Positions 1 to 9,671 of a stretch of DNA of 64,000 bases are shown piece after piece. Below the pieces are notes generated by a model. That model saw nothing but the letters and a program-made list of their open reading frames with translations. It ran no database searches and was not told where the DNA came from. Position 1 is the stretch's first letter. Every line of letters starts with the position of its first letter. The translations under genes and the position numbers were made by a program. The DNA is from Roseomonas sp. 18066 (GTDB taxonomy: Bacteria > Pseudomonadota > Alphaproteobacteria > Acetobacterales > Acetobacteraceae): contig NZ_CACSJM010000005.1 of NCBI RefSeq assembly GCF_902706185.1, forward strand, positions 22,919 through 86,918, given 5' to 3'.

Positions 1-1346
1 CCGCGCAGCAGCAGGTGGCCGGCCGGGTCCAGGTGGTCCATGCCGCCCCAGCTGGAGCAATAGGCGCTCCAGCCGCCCTTGTCGGTCTGCTCGCGATTGC
101 CGCGGCGCTGGATGACGGTGCCCCAGTCCAGCGCCTGGTAGTCGACGTTCAGCCCGGCCTTCTGCATCATGTCGGCGGCAACATCGCAGGCATTCTTGAC
201 GTTCGGCACGTCGGTGCCGGCGAGAAGAACAACCTTCTCGCCCTTGTAGCCGGCGGCCTCGATGGCGCGCTTGACGGCGGCGAGGTCGCGCGGGCCGTTC
301 AGCGCCTCCATCCCGGCGTCGGAGGCCATCGGCGTGCCGGGGCAGAAGACGCCGACGCCGGTGCGGTACATTTCCGGCAGGGCGCCGACCTGGGCCTCCA
401 TATAATCCTTCTGCACCACGGCGCCGAGCAGCGCGCGACGGATCGCGACGTTGTCGAAGGGCGTCGTCGTGGTGTTGAAGCGCATGGTCGGGATCATGCC
501 GGTGGGGTCGGTGACCTCGACCTTCACGTCGCGGCCGCGCTGCAGCATCGGCAGCAGGTCGTGCAGCGGGTATTCCCACCAATCGGCCTCGCCGCTGCGC
601 AGCGCGCTGGCCGCCGTCGAGGCGTCCGGCACCACGTTCCATTCGACGCGGTCGAAATGCACGACCTTCGGCCCGCCGGTCCAGCCCGGCTTGCCATCCT
701 CGCGCGGCTTGTAGTCAGAAAACTTCTCGTAGACGACGCGCGCGCCCGGCACCCGCTCATCCGCCTTGAAGCGGAAGGGGCCGGAGCCGACCATCTCGGT
801 CACCTGGGTGAAGGGGTCGGTCAGCGCCAGCCGCTCCGGCATGATCGCCGGCATCAGCGAGGGCGCCTTGCCCAGCGCATAGGGCAGCAGCGGGAAAGGC
901 GTCTTCAGCCGGAAGCGCAGCGTGCGGTCGTCGACGGCGGCGAGCTCGTCGGTGGCCGCGAACAACGCCGCGCCGAAAGCGTCGCGCTTGCCCCAGCGCT
1001 GCAGCGAGGCGACGCAATCCTTCGCCAGGACCGGGCTGCCGTCATGGAATGTCAGCCCGTCGCGCAGGCGGATGGTCCAGACCTTGCCCTCGGCGTCGGA
1101 GACCGCGCCCTCGGCCATCTGCGGCACCGGGCGCAGGTTGGCATCCATGCCGAACAGCGTGTCGAAGACCATGTAGCCATGGTTGCGGGTGACATAGGCC
1201 GTGGTCCAGATCGGGTCCAGCGAGGCCAGGTCGGCCTGCGGGATGAACTTCAGCACCCGCTGCGACGGCGCCTGGGCCAAAGCGGGGCCCGACAGCGGCG
1301 CGGCCAGGGCGGCGGCCCCGGCCACCAGGAGGCTGCGGCGCTTCAT
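1..1346 (-). CDS. ABC transporter substrate-binding protein, family 5 (partial, C-terminus off window)
   Basis: This frame stays open from an ATG at 1346 to the left edge, so about 448 residues of the N-terminal part are visible and the stop is missing. It begins MKRRSLLVAG and continues with a hydrophobic stretch ending ALAQA, a Tat-like export signal. The mature part reads as a periplasmic SBP_bac_5 protein (peptide, nickel or opine binding): DLASLDPIWTTAY near the start, then GKVWTIRLRDGLTFHDGSPV and MVGSGPFRFK further in. It would deliver a solute to a Dpp-type ABC permease, presumably encoded to the left. A perfect palindrome at 1417-1430 lies about 70 bp upstream and may control it. The ligand cannot be told from sequence. 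The call is firm. Confidence 0.9.
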   Translation of the reverse strand, partial: MKRRSLLVAGAAALAAPLSGPALAQAPSQRVLKFIPQADLASLDPIWTTAYVTRNHGYMVFDTLFGMDANLRPVPQMAEGAVSDAEGKVWTIRLRDGLTFHDGSPVLAKDCVASLQRWGKRDAFGAALFAATDELAAVDDRTLRFRLKTPFPLLPYALGKAPSLMPAIMPERLALTDPFTQVTEMVGSGPFRFKADERVPGARVVYEKFSDYKPREDGKPGWTGGPKVVHFDRVEWNVVPDASTAASALRSGEADWWEYPLHDLLPMLQRGRDVKVEVTDPTGMIPTMRFNTTTTPFDNVAIRRALLGAVVQKDYMEAQVGALPEMYRTGVGVFCPGTPMASDAGMEALNGPRDLAAVKRAIEAAGYKGEKVVLLAGTDVPNVKNACDVAADMMQKAGLNVDYQALDWGTVIQRRGNREQTDKGGWSAYCSSWGGMDHLDPAGHLLLR

Positions 1347-1416
1347 TGAGCGAGGTCCTGAATCATGGGTCGTCCTTGGACTGCGGCAGGGTCGAGGCCG
1401 CAGGCTAAGGTCCCAA

Positions 1417-1430
1417 TGACCGATCGGTCA
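1417..1430. promoter_or_regulatory. 14-bp perfect palindrome, TetR-type operator candidate
   Basis: TGACCGATCGGTCA is its own reverse complement. The TGACCG/CGGTCA arms resemble operators of many TetR-family repressors. It sits in the 125-bp gap between the start of the binding-protein gene (1346, minus) and the stop of the APH-like gene (1472), so it could only control the binding-protein gene. A lone half-site-like ATGACCG follows near 1438. No regulator gene adjoins it inside the window. I see nothing else in the gap. Confidence 0.5.
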
Positions 1431-1471
1431 AATTCTGATGACCGTTTCAGGGTGTTTCCTGGAGATGACGG

Positions 1472-2545
1472 CTAGGAGGCCTTCCCGTCGATGCGCTGTG
1501 CGATACCCCAGGCGGTCTCGGCCATCCCCCGATAGCGGTCGCGATAGCCGATGGCGCGCGGATCGGCCGCATTGCCGTCCAAGGCGCGCCGCCAGACGCC
1601 AGCGACGATCGAAGCCAGGCGGAACATCGAGAAGACGACGAAGACCTCCAGCCCCTGCGGCGCTGACCTGCCCGCCGCCGCGCAGTAGAGCCGGACGAAT
1701 TCGGCCTGGTCCGGAATGCCCGTTCGGGCAAAATCGGTGCCGGCCAGGCCGGTGACGCCGCTCGGGCCGGGGGCCATGTGGTAGGTCAGGCAGGCATAGC
1801 CGAGATCGGCCAGCGGATGCCCCAGCGTCGCCAGCTCCCAGTCCAGCACGGCGACGATGCGCGGCTCGGTCGGGTGCAGGATGACATTGCCCAGCCGGTA
1901 GTCGCCATGGGCGATGGCGGTCTCCTCGCTGTCCGGCAGGTGGCGCGGCAGCCATTCGGCCAGCCGGTCCATCTCCGGCATCTCTTCCACCTTCACCGCC
2001 TCCCACTGGCGCGTCCAGCGGGCGACCTGGCGCGCCATGTAGCGGTCGGGCTTGCCGAAATCGGCGAGCCCCGCGGCCTGCCAGTCCACCTTGTGCAGCG
2101 CCGCCAGCACCCGGGCGAGATCGGCATAGATGGCGGCGCGTTCCCCGGGCGTGCCCTCCAGCATGACGCGATCGGCGAAGATCCTGCCCGGCACATGGTC
2201 CATGACGAAGAAGGGCGTGCCGATGACGCCTTCCTCCTCGCAGAGCAGCCGCACCGCCGGCACCGGCACGCCGCTGCCGGCCAGCGCCAGCATCACACGG
2301 TATTCGCGCTCCACCGCATGGGCGCTGGGCAGCAGCTTGCCCGGCGGCTTCTTGCGGAGCACATAGTCGCCGGCCGCGGTTGCCACATGGAAGGTCGGGT
2401 TCGACTGGCCACCCTGGAACTGGCGGATGGCGATGGCCCCGTCGAAGCCGGGCAGCCTGCCGCGCAGATAGCGGGCGAAAGCGGCCTCGTCGAAGCGATG
2501 GTTGTCCAGCACCGGCACCAGGGCCGGCGCGCCGGCATCCGCCAT
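1472..2545 (-). CDS. phosphotransferase (APH) family protein, ACAD10/11-type kinase-like domain
   Basis: The product is 357 aa, starting at ATG 2545 (MADAGAPALV), only 2 nt after the stop of the upstream SDR gene, so it is probably translationally coupled. It has the aminoglycoside-phosphotransferase fold: the Brenner motif HGDYRLGNVILHP and the metal-binding VLDWELATLG segment followed by HPLADLGY. In bacteria and in ACAD10/11 proteins this kinase-like domain accompanies acyl-CoA dehydrogenases, and in mammals it is reported to phosphorylate 4-hydroxyacyl-CoA during beta-oxidation. The dehydrogenase at 3339-4580 in the same operon fits that pairing. An antibiotic-resistance role is unlikely given the context. 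The family is sure; the substrate is inferred. Confidence 0.88.
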   Translation of the reverse strand: MADAGAPALVPVLDNHRFDEAAFARYLRGRLPGFDGAIAIRQFQGGQSNPTFHVATAAGDYVLRKKPPGKLLPSAHAVEREYRVMLALAGSGVPVPAVRLLCEEEGVIGTPFFVMDHVPGRIFADRVMLEGTPGERAAIYADLARVLAALHKVDWQAAGLADFGKPDRYMARQVARWTRQWEAVKVEEMPEMDRLAEWLPRHLPDSEETAIAHGDYRLGNVILHPTEPRIVAVLDWELATLGHPLADLGYACLTYHMAPGPSGVTGLAGTDFARTGIPDQAEFVRLYCAAAGRSAPQGLEVFVVFSMFRLASIVAGVWRRALDGNAADPRAIGYRDRYRGMAETAWGIAQRIDGKAS

Positions 2546-2547
2546 GC

Positions 2548-3336
2548 TCAATCCTCCCCCACCATCGGCGGCCCGGCGATGATGCCGCCATCGATCACCA
2601 TGGTCTGGCCGGTCATGAAGCTGCCGGCGCGGGACGCCAGGAAGACGGCGGCGCCGGCGATCTCGTCCGGCTCGCCGATGCGCTGCAACGGCGTGTCGCG
2701 GGTGCGCTTGCGGTAGATCACCGGATTTTCCCAGAGCGCGCGGGCGAAGTCGGTGCGCACCAGGCCGGGGGCGATGCAATTGGCGCGGATGTTGCGCGGC
2801 CCCCATTCCACCGCCAGGTTGCGCACCAGCTGCATGTCGGCGGCCTTGGAAATGCCGTAGCCGCCGAGCACCGGCGACCCGCGCAGCCCGCCGATGGAGG
2901 AGACCACGATGACGCTGCCGCCGCCCTGCGCCGCCATGCCGGGCAGCGCCATATGCGCCAGCCAAAGGTTCGACTTGACGTTGGTCGCCATGATCTTGTC
3001 GAAGGCCTCGTCCGGCATGTCGATGGCCGGGCCGAAATAGGGGTTGATCGCCGCGTTGCAGACCAGGCTGTCGATCCGCCCCCATTTTTTCAACGTTGCA
3101 TCGACCAAGGCCTGCAGCTCGGGTTTTCTCCCGATGTTGCAAGCCACCGCGATGGCCTCGCCGCCATGGGAAGAAATGGCGTCGACCACCTCCTGGCAGG
3201 CCTCGATCTTGCGCGAGGAGACGACAACCTTCGCCCCCTGCTGCGCCATCCGCTCGGCGATGGCGCGGCCGATGCCGCGCGAGGCGCCGGTGACGATGGC
3301 GACCATCCCCGTCAGGTCGAAGAGCGAGCGCTCCAT
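2548..3336 (-). CDS. SDR family NAD(P)-dependent oxidoreductase
   Basis: A classical short-chain dehydrogenase of 262 aa. It shows the cofactor motif VTGASRGIG close to the N-terminus, the CNAA turn, the YGISK catalytic Tyr/Lys motif and the PGLVRTDF segment, and ends in the usual MTGQTMVIDGG strand. Two starts are possible: ATG at 3336, or GTG at 3342 that would overlap the upstream stop as GTGA. I chose the ATG. It lies between the acyl-CoA dehydrogenase and the APH-like gene, each separated by only a few bases, so it probably oxidises or reduces a hydroxyacyl or ketoacyl intermediate of the same pathway. The substrate is unknown. Confidence 0.92.
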   Translation of the reverse strand: MERSLFDLTGMVAIVTGASRGIGRAIAERMAQQGAKVVVSSRKIEACQEVVDAISSHGGEAIAVACNIGRKPELQALVDATLKKWGRIDSLVCNAAINPYFGPAIDMPDEAFDKIMATNVKSNLWLAHMALPGMAAQGGGSVIVVSSIGGLRGSPVLGGYGISKAADMQLVRNLAVEWGPRNIRANCIAPGLVRTDFARALWENPVIYRKRTRDTPLQRIGEPDEIAGAAVFLASRAGSFMTGQTMVIDGGIIAGPPMVGED

Positions 3337-3338
3337 GG

Positions 3339-4580
3339 TCACACGCCCTGCCCCGGCCCGGCATTGCGCGGCGGGCGGTGCTTGTTGAGCTCCATGCGGC
3401 CAAGCTGGAAGCGATGCACCTCGTCCGGCCCATCGACGATGCGCAGGGTGCGCGCGATCTTGTACATATAGGCCAGCGGGAAATCCTCGGTGACGCCGCC
3501 GCCGCCATGCGCCTGGATCGCCCAGTCGATGACCTGGCAGGCCATGTCGGGCGCCGCCACCTTGATCTCGGCGATCTCAGTGCGCGCGGCCTTGTTGCCG
3601 ACCATGTCCATGCGCCAGGCGGCGTGCAGCGTCAGCAGCCGGCACTGGTCGATCAGGATGCGCGACTGGGCGATGCGGTCGACCATGACGCCCTGATCCG
3701 CCAGCGGCTTGCCAAACGGCCTTCTTTCAAGCGCCCGCTTGCACATCATCGCCAGCGCGCGCTCCGCCAGGCCGATGGCGCGCATGCAGTGATGGATGCG
3801 TCCCGGGCCAAGGCGGCCTTGCGCGATCTCGAAGCCGCGGCCCTCGCCGAGAAGGATGTTGCCCACCGGCACGCGGACATCGGTGAAGAAGATCTCGGCA
3901 TGGCCGTGCGGCGCGTCGTCGAAGCCGAAGACCGGCAGCATGCGGCGGATATCCATGCCCGGCGTACCGCGCGGCACCAGGATCATCGATTGCTGGCGAT
4001 ACTTGTCCGGCGAATCCGGATCGGTCTTGCCCATGACGATGAAGATCTGGCAGCGCGGATCGCCGGCGCCGGAGGACCACCACTTGCGCCCGTTGATCAC
4101 ATAATGGTCACCGTCGCGGGTGATGCGCATCTGGATATTGGTCGCATCGGATGAGGCCACCTCCGGCTCGGTCATCGCGAAGCAGGAGCGGATCTCGCCC
4201 GCCAGCAGCGGCTTCAGCCATGTCTCCTTGTGCTCGTCGCTGCCGTAGCGCTCCAGCGTCTCCATGTTCCCGGTATCCGGCGCGGAACAGTTGAAGACCT
4301 CGCTGGCCCAGGGATAGGCGCCCATGATCTCGGCCAGCGGCGCGTATTCCAGGTTGGTCAGCCCGGCGCCATGGCTGGAAGCGGGAAGAAACAGGTTCCA
4401 CAGCCCGGCCTCGCGCGCCTTGGGCTTCAGTTCCTCGACGATCGGCACCGGCTGCCAGCGATCCGGCATGGCCGCGTGCTGCGCGTGATGCGTGTGGTCA
4501 TTGGGGATGACGTGCTCATCCATGAAGGCCTGCAGCTTCTCGCGCAGCGCCACGACCTTCGCCGAGTAGCTGAAATCCAT
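3339..4580 (-). CDS. acyl-CoA dehydrogenase family protein (ACAD10/11-like)
   Basis: The product is 413 aa, starting at ATG 4580 behind a strong GGGAGGAG ribosome-binding site. The longer open frame to 4691 has no better start. It has full acyl-CoA dehydrogenase architecture: an N-terminal helical domain, the central beta-domain with [16 protein letters not shown] and the [10 protein letters not shown] strand, then the C-terminal helices with [13 protein letters not shown] and [14 protein letters not shown]. It is an FAD enzyme that introduces a 2,3 double bond into acyl-CoA and passes electrons to ETF. It is the first gene of the operon with the SDR and the APH-like gene. The linked APH domain suggests an ACAD11-type role on unusual or hydroxylated chains. 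Confidence 0.94.
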   Translation of the reverse strand: MDFSYSAKVVALREKLQAFMDEHVIPNDHTHHAQHAAMPDRWQPVPIVEELKPKAREAGLWNLFLPASSHGAGLTNLEYAPLAEIMGAYPWASEVFNCSAPDTGNMETLERYGSDEHKETWLKPLLAGEIRSCFAMTEPEVASSDATNIQMRITRDGDHYVINGRKWWSSGAGDPRCQIFIVMGKTDPDSPDKYRQQSMILVPRGTPGMDIRRMLPVFGFDDAPHGHAEIFFTDVRVPVGNILLGEGRGFEIAQGRLGPGRIHHCMRAIGLAERALAMMCKRALERRPFGKPLADQGVMVDRIAQSRILIDQCRLLTLHAAWRMDMVGNKAARTEIAEIKVAAPDMACQVIDWAIQAHGGGGVTEDFPLAYMYKIARTLRIVDGPDEVHRFQLGRMELNKHRPPRNAGPGQGV

Positions 4581-4680
4581 GCCCGAACTCCTCCCGCCTG
4601 ATTCATTGTCGATGCAGTGCTGCACGGGCTTGCGCTCTCTGGCAAGCCGGCGCCAGGGTTCTTCCCGGAGGAACCCCGCC

Positions 4681-5679
4681 ATGAAAGCCATTCTCTGCGA
4701 GGCCTATGGCCCGCCATCCCAATTGACCCTGCAGGAGATCGACAGCCCCGTCCCCGGCCCCGGCCAGGTTCTGGTGCGCGTCGAGGCCTGCGGCGTGAAT
4801 TTCCCGGATATCCTGCTGGTGGAGGGCAAGTACCAGCAGAAGCCTTCTTTGCCGTTTGCGCCCGGCGGCGAGATCTGCGGCACCGTGGCGGCGCTGGGCG
4901 AAGGCGTGCTGGCGCCGGCCATCGGCAGCCGCGTCGCCGCGCTGATGACCTATGGCGGCTTCGCCGAGGAGGTGGTGCTGGACGCCGCCAGCCTGGTGCC
5001 GGTGCCCGATGGCGTCGAGCCCGTCGCCGCCGCCGCGGTCTGCCTCGCCTATGGCACCGTGCTGCACGGGTTGCGCGACCGCGGCGCGCTGCGGCCCGGC
5101 GAGACGCTGCTGGTGCTGGGTGCCGCCGGCGGCACCGGCATGGCCGCGATCCAGCTGGGAAAGCTGCTGGGCGCCCGCGTCATCGCCGCTGCCAGCAGCG
5201 AGGCCAAGCGCCAGGCCTGCCTCGCCGCCGGCGCCGATGCCGTGGTCGACTACACCGACGCGAACTGGCGCGAGGCGCTGCGCGGACTGACGGAGGGCCG
5301 CGGCCCCGACGTGGTCTTCGATCCGGTCGGCGGCGCGGTGGCCGAGCCGGCGCTGCGCTCCATCGCCTGGCGCGGCCGCTACCTGGTCGTGGGCTTCGCC
5401 AGCGGCGAGATCCCGCGCCTGGCCTTCAACCTGGCGCTGCTGAAAGGCTGCAGCATCACCGGCGTCTTCTACGGCGACTTCGCCCGCCGCGAGAAGGCAG
5501 CGCAGCTGGCGCTGCTGGCCGAGCTCTTCGCCTGGGTGGCCGAGGGCCGGCTGGCACCGCTTGTCTCGGAAAGCTTCCCGCTGGCCCAGGCGGTCGCCGC
5601 GCTGGAACGGCTGGCGGCGCGGCAGGCGACGGGCAAGCTGGTGCTGCTCACCCATGCGGCGCCGCCTCCCGCGCAATAA
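4681..5679 (+). CDS. NADPH:quinone oxidoreductase family protein (zinc-free MDR)
   Basis: A medium-chain reductase of 332 aa, starting at ATG 4681 with a GGAGG site 9-13 nt upstream. It has the GroES-like N-terminal fold ([17 protein letters not shown]) and the nucleotide-binding [18 protein letters not shown] motif. The structural and catalytic zinc cysteines of alcohol dehydrogenases are absent, which is typical of quinone/enone reductases that use NADPH to reduce quinones or 2-enoyl substrates. It is divergent from the acyl-CoA dehydrogenase operon across 100 bp. Its last 32 bp overlap convergently with the 3' end of the acyl-CoA synthetase gene at 5648. Confidence 0.92.
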   Translation: MKAILCEAYGPPSQLTLQEIDSPVPGPGQVLVRVEACGVNFPDILLVEGKYQQKPSLPFAPGGEICGTVAALGEGVLAPAIGSRVAALMTYGGFAEEVVLDAASLVPVPDGVEPVAAAAVCLAYGTVLHGLRDRGALRPGETLLVLGAAGGTGMAAIQLGKLLGARVIAAASSEAKRQACLAAGADAVVDYTDANWREALRGLTEGRGPDVVFDPVGGAVAEPALRSIAWRGRYLVVGFASGEIPRLAFNLALLKGCSITGVFYGDFARREKAAQLALLAELFAWVAEGRLAPLVSESFPLAQAVAALERLAARQATGKLVLLTHAAPPPAQ

Positions 5680-7810
5680 GCGCATCGACGGCCAGCAGCC
5701 GCGCGCCGTGGCAGATCACCGGATTGACGTCGATCTCGGCGATCTGCGCGGCCTGGTCGGCGGCGAGCTCCGCCACGCGCTGCACGACGTCCGCCAGTTT
5801 CTCCATGTCGACCGCCGGCATGCCGCGAAAGCCCTTCAGCAGCTCCGCGCCGCGCAACCCTTCGAGCAGCCGCCGCGCCTCGGTCCGTGTCACCGGCGCC
5901 AACGCGACGGCACTGTCGCGCAGCAATTCAACGAGGATGCCACCCAGCCCGACCACGACCGTGGGACCGAACAACGGATCACGCCGCGCGCCGATGACCA
6001 TCTCGATGCCCTGCGGCACCATGGGCTGGATGAGAACGCCGTTGATCTGGTCGTCGGTGGTGGCGCGGCGCGCATTGGCCATGACCTCGGCGAAAGCAGC
6101 GCGCAGCGCCTGCGCATCGCCGATGTTCAGGCGGATGACGCCCGCCTCGGTCTTGTGCGGTAGAGCCGGGCTCTCGACCTTGATCACCACCGGATAGCCG
6201 GTTCGCTCGGCCGCGCGGATGGCTTCCTCCGCGTCAGTGACCAGAACTTCCTCGACGACGGGCACACCATACTCGGCCAACACCGCCTTGGCCTCGCGCT
6301 CCGTCAGCACCGGGCCGGCGGCCTGCAGCAGCGCGGCGGCGCGCGACGCCGCCTCGGGGGTGGCGAGACGTTCCACCTGCCGCGGCCCTTCGGCGCGCAA
6401 GGCCGCGCGCGCCTGCCAGGCGGCGATGGCGGCCAGGCACCGGTCCATCGAGCGGAACAGGGCGACGCGCGGCTCCGCCTCCGCCTCGCGCGCGCCGGGG
6501 CCTTCCAGCCATTGCGTGGTCCAGACGACGCAGGCGGGTTTCTGGTGCTTCTCGGCCAGCTCGCCCAGCATGGCGAAGCGCGGCGTCGCCACGTCATAGG
6601 CATAGCCGTTCGGCAGGATCAACGCGCCATAGGCCGGATCGGCCAGCAAGGCGCCAGCGCAGGCGCGCAGCGATTCCGGATCGTTCAAGACCTGCGCGGT
6701 GACATCGCAAGGGTTGCGCGCCGAGCCGAAATCCGGAATGCGCGCCGCCAGCACGGCCTGGGCCTCAGCACCTGGCTGCGGCAGCGTCACGCCGCGCACC
6801 TCCGCCCGATCCGCCGCCATGATCGCGGAGCCGCCGGATGTCGAGACCACCGCGACGCCCGCCGCCCGCGGCGACGGCGCCTTGGCCAGGAAGCTGGCGC
6901 ATTCCAGCAACCCTTCGAATCCCTCGACCAGCACCATGCCGGCGCGCGCGAAAGCGGCGCGATAGGTGGCGTCCGACCCCGCCAGCGACCCGGTATGCGA
7001 CAGCGCCGCCTGCGCCCCCTGCTCGCCGGTGGCCAGCTTATAGACCACCAGCGGCTTGTCCTGCGCCCAGGCGATTTCCGCCGCCTCGATCAGCCGCCGC
7101 GGCGCGGCCATGCCCTCGAAGATCAAAGCGATGGCGGAGCAGGCAGGATCCTCGGCCAGCGCGGCGACCAGGTCGGCGACATCGACATCGGCGGAATTGC
7201 CGCAGGTCAGCACGCGGCCGATCGACATGCCGGCCTCCACCGCCTGGGCCAGCGCGAAGCCGAGATTGCCCGACTGGCTGACGATGCCGATGGCCGGCCG
7301 CGTTGGCGGCGTCGCCGGCTGCGGCACGGCGACGAAGCTGATCTTGGCGCCGCGCGCGTAATCGACCAGCCCGATGCAATTGGGCCCGACCAGCTTCACC
7401 CCGCCGCGCTGCGCCATGCCGACCAGCTTCGCCTGCAGCGCGATGCGCTCAGGCCAGCCGGTCTCGGAGAAGCCCGCGGCATAAAGCAGCAGCGCGCCGA
7501 CCCCGGCGGCGATGCAATCCTGCAGCACGCCCTCCGCCGCCTCCATCGGTGTCGCGGCCACGACCAGATCGGGCACCCCCGGCAAGGCGGCGATCGAGGC
7601 GTGGCAAGGAAGATCACCAATCTTGTCGTAGCGGCTGTTGACCAGATGCAGCTGCCCGGAGAAGCCCGCCAGGTTGCGCATGGTGCGCTCGCCGAAGGAG
7701 CCCGCCCGGGCCGAGGCGCCGACGATGGCGATGCTCTGCGGGTCCAGCAGCGCGCGCAGATCGGCATGGCGGTAGAGGGCGCGGCGCGGCGCGGGCTGGC
7801 TCTCAGGCAT
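5648..7810 (-). CDS. NDP-forming acyl-CoA synthetase (acetate--CoA ligase family protein)
   Basis: The 720-aa protein has domains in this order: a CoA-binding Rossmann domain (SIAIVGASARAGSFGERT near residue 30), succinyl-CoA-ligase-like domains (GIVSQSGNLGFALAQ; SHTGSLAGSDATYRAAF with the likely phosphohistidine), and a C-terminal ATP-grasp domain (GYPVVIKVESPALPHKTEAG). This is the fused alpha-beta form that makes an acyl-CoA from an acid, ATP and CoA through a phosphoenzyme. The start at ATG 7810 lies 11 nt after the livM stop, so it is the last gene of the Liv transporter operon. I infer that the transporter brings in the carboxylic acid that this enzyme activates. Confidence 0.92.
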   Translation of the reverse strand: MPESQPAPRRALYRHADLRALLDPQSIAIVGASARAGSFGERTMRNLAGFSGQLHLVNSRYDKIGDLPCHASIAALPGVPDLVVAATPMEAAEGVLQDCIAAGVGALLLYAAGFSETGWPERIALQAKLVGMAQRGGVKLVGPNCIGLVDYARGAKISFVAVPQPATPPTRPAIGIVSQSGNLGFALAQAVEAGMSIGRVLTCGNSADVDVADLVAALAEDPACSAIALIFEGMAAPRRLIEAAEIAWAQDKPLVVYKLATGEQGAQAALSHTGSLAGSDATYRAAFARAGMVLVEGFEGLLECASFLAKAPSPRAAGVAVVSTSGGSAIMAADRAEVRGVTLPQPGAEAQAVLAARIPDFGSARNPCDVTAQVLNDPESLRACAGALLADPAYGALILPNGYAYDVATPRFAMLGELAEKHQKPACVVWTTQWLEGPGAREAEAEPRVALFRSMDRCLAAIAAWQARAALRAEGPRQVERLATPEAASRAAALLQAAGPVLTEREAKAVLAEYGVPVVEEVLVTDAEEAIRAAERTGYPVVIKVESPALPHKTEAGVIRLNIGDAQALRAAFAEVMANARRATTDDQINGVLIQPMVPQGIEMVIGARRDPLFGPTVVVGLGGILVELLRDSAVALAPVTRTEARRLLEGLRGAELLKGFRGMPAVDMEKLADVVQRVAELAADQAAQIAEIDVNPVICHGARLLAVDALIAREAAPHG

Positions 7811-7821
7811 CGGCGGGTTCC

Positions 7822-8805
7822 TCACGGAGATTCCTTGCCCATGGCCGCGCTGGGCAGCGCCGGCGGCCTCAGGCGGGCGAAGAGCAGGGTGAAGGCCGAG
7901 GCGAGCCCGCCCGGCAGGAAGGCCAGCGCCACGATCAACGCGCCGCCGAGAATGACGGCGTTGACGTCGCCGCCAAACGACAGGAAACGCTCCTGGCCGA
8001 TGATCAGCGCCGTGCCCAGCAGCGGGCCGAGCAGCATGCGCTTGCCGATGATCACCACCGCCGTCAGCATCAGCACGAGGAAATAGGTCTCGAACAGATC
8101 CGGCCCGACATAGGCGCGCTGATAGGCGTAGAGCCACCCCGCCGCCGCGCTGAACGGCGCCGACAACACGAAGATGCCGAGCCGCACGCGGCGCACATCG
8201 ATGCCCGACATGGTGGCCAGGCGCGGGTTGAGATGCACCATCATCGCCATGGCGCCGGGGCGCGAGCGGCGGAACTGCCGCACCGCATAGAGCGTGATCA
8301 GCAGCAGGCCGAAGGCGAAGGGCCAGAGCTCGGCATCGTTGCGCGCCGTCAGCCGCAGCGGCCCGATCGACAGGTCGAAGGTCGGAATGCCCGAAACCCC
8401 ATCGGAGCCGCCGAGGAAGTTCCAGTTATGCGCCAGCGCCGCCGCCACCACCGTCGCCGCATAGGTGACGAGCGAGAAGACAAATTCGCGCAGCCGCAGC
8501 GTGATCAGCCCGAGCAGCAGGGCGATGGCGACGCCCGCCAGCAGCGCGGCGCCCAGCGTCGTCCAGGACCCTGCGCCGGCACGCGTCGCCAGCAGCCCCG
8601 TGGCATAGGCGCCGGCCGCGAAGAAGACGGTATGCGCCAGGCTTACCTCGCCGAGATCGGACAGCACGATGTCGAGGCCATAGGCTGCGACAGCAAGGAT
8701 GGCGATGATGGTGAATGCGCCATGCAGCGCCGGCACCTGCCCGGGCAGAAGGAACAGCAGCGCGGCCGCGACCAGCAGACCCGCGAGGCGGAGCGGACCG
8801 CTCAT
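7822..8805 (-). CDS. livM: branched-chain amino acid-type ABC transporter permease LivM
   Basis: An inner-membrane permease of 327 aa, starting at ATG 8805 and overlapping the livH stop by 4 nt. It has many hydrophobic segments and the LivM-type sequences GEVSLAHTVFFAAGAYATGL and FSLVTYAAT. It should pair with the LivH-like permease to form the channel, driven by the two ATPases upstream. Liv-type systems in soil alphaproteobacteria often carry aromatic or short-chain acids rather than amino acids. The acyl-CoA synthetase directly downstream supports an acid substrate here. The ligand is not determined by the sequence. Confidence 0.93.
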   Translation of the reverse strand: MSGPLRLAGLLVAAALLFLLPGQVPALHGAFTIIAILAVAAYGLDIVLSDLGEVSLAHTVFFAAGAYATGLLATRAGAGSWTTLGAALLAGVAIALLLGLITLRLREFVFSLVTYAATVVAAALAHNWNFLGGSDGVSGIPTFDLSIGPLRLTARNDAELWPFAFGLLLITLYAVRQFRRSRPGAMAMMVHLNPRLATMSGIDVRRVRLGIFVLSAPFSAAAGWLYAYQRAYVGPDLFETYFLVLMLTAVVIIGKRMLLGPLLGTALIIGQERFLSFGGDVNAVILGGALIVALAFLPGGLASAFTLLFARLRPPALPSAAMGKESP

Positions 8806-9671
8806 CGCCCGGCCCTCGCGCCGAGGGCGAAGCCGCCCGGCCGCAGAACCAGCACCAGGATCAGCAGCCCGAAGGCCGCGGTGCTGGCATAGGCCGGCGA
8901 GACGAAGCCGCCGAACAGCGCGGTGAACATGCCCAGCGCCACGCCCGCGACATAGGAGCCGCCGACCGAGCCGATGCCGCCGAGCACGACGACGACGAAG
9001 GTGATGATCACCTCTTCGAAGCCGATATTGGTCAGGATCGGCGTGCGTGGCGCCACCAGTGCGGCGGCCAACGCGACGGCCGCCCCTTCGAAGGCGAAAA
9101 CAGAAAAATAAACGCGGCGGACATCGATGCCGGCCAGCTGCGCCAGCTTCGGATCTTCCGCCACCATGCGCGCGGTGCGACCCAGCGCGCCACGCTCCAG
9201 CCCGAAGCGAAGCAGCGCGAAAACGGCGATGGCGGTGACGATGATCATCAGGTCCTGCGCGGTGACCCAGGCGCCGCCGAGCTCGAAGTCGATGAAGCTC
9301 AGCGGCGTCTCCAGCACCTGCGGGTTGCCGCCGAAGACCAGGCCGGCGACGCCGCGCATCACATGGCCGAAGCCCAGCGTGACGATCATGATCGAGACCA
9401 GGTCCTGCTCGAAGGTCAGGCGCAGCATCGCCGCCTGCATGATCAGCCCCAGCAGCAGCCCGGCGCCGATGGCGACGGCAATGGCCAGCGGATAGGGCAG
9501 GCCGAGCCGCGCCACCGCCCACCAGGTGACGAAGGCGCCGAGCATGTAGATCTGGCCATGCCCGAAATTGACCAGCCGCGCGACGCCAAGCAGCACGGTC
9601 CAGCCGATGGCGACCAGCGCATAGGCATGGCCGAGGATCAGCCCGTTGATCAGATGCTGCAGCAGGTTCAT
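8802..9671 (-). CDS. livH: branched-chain amino acid-type ABC transporter permease LivH
   Basis: A polytopic inner-membrane protein of 289 aa, starting at ATG 9671 inside an ATGA overlap with livF. It has the characteristic LivH opening (QHLINGLILGHAYALVAIGW), the VNFGHGQIYMLGAF motif, and VVVVLGGIGSVGGSYVAG in the second half. It is the partner permease to the product of the next gene. All junctions in this transporter operon are 4-nt overlaps, which indicates translational coupling and fixed stoichiometry. Confidence 0.94.
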   Translation of the reverse strand: MNLLQHLINGLILGHAYALVAIGWTVLLGVARLVNFGHGQIYMLGAFVTWWAVARLGLPYPLAIAVAIGAGLLLGLIMQAAMLRLTFEQDLVSIMIVTLGFGHVMRGVAGLVFGGNPQVLETPLSFIDFELGGAWVTAQDLMIIVTAIAVFALLRFGLERGALGRTARMVAEDPKLAQLAGIDVRRVYFSVFAFEGAAVALAAALVAPRTPILTNIGFEEVIITFVVVVLGGIGSVGGSYVAGVALGMFTALFGGFVSPAYASTAAFGLLILVLVLRPGGFALGARAGR

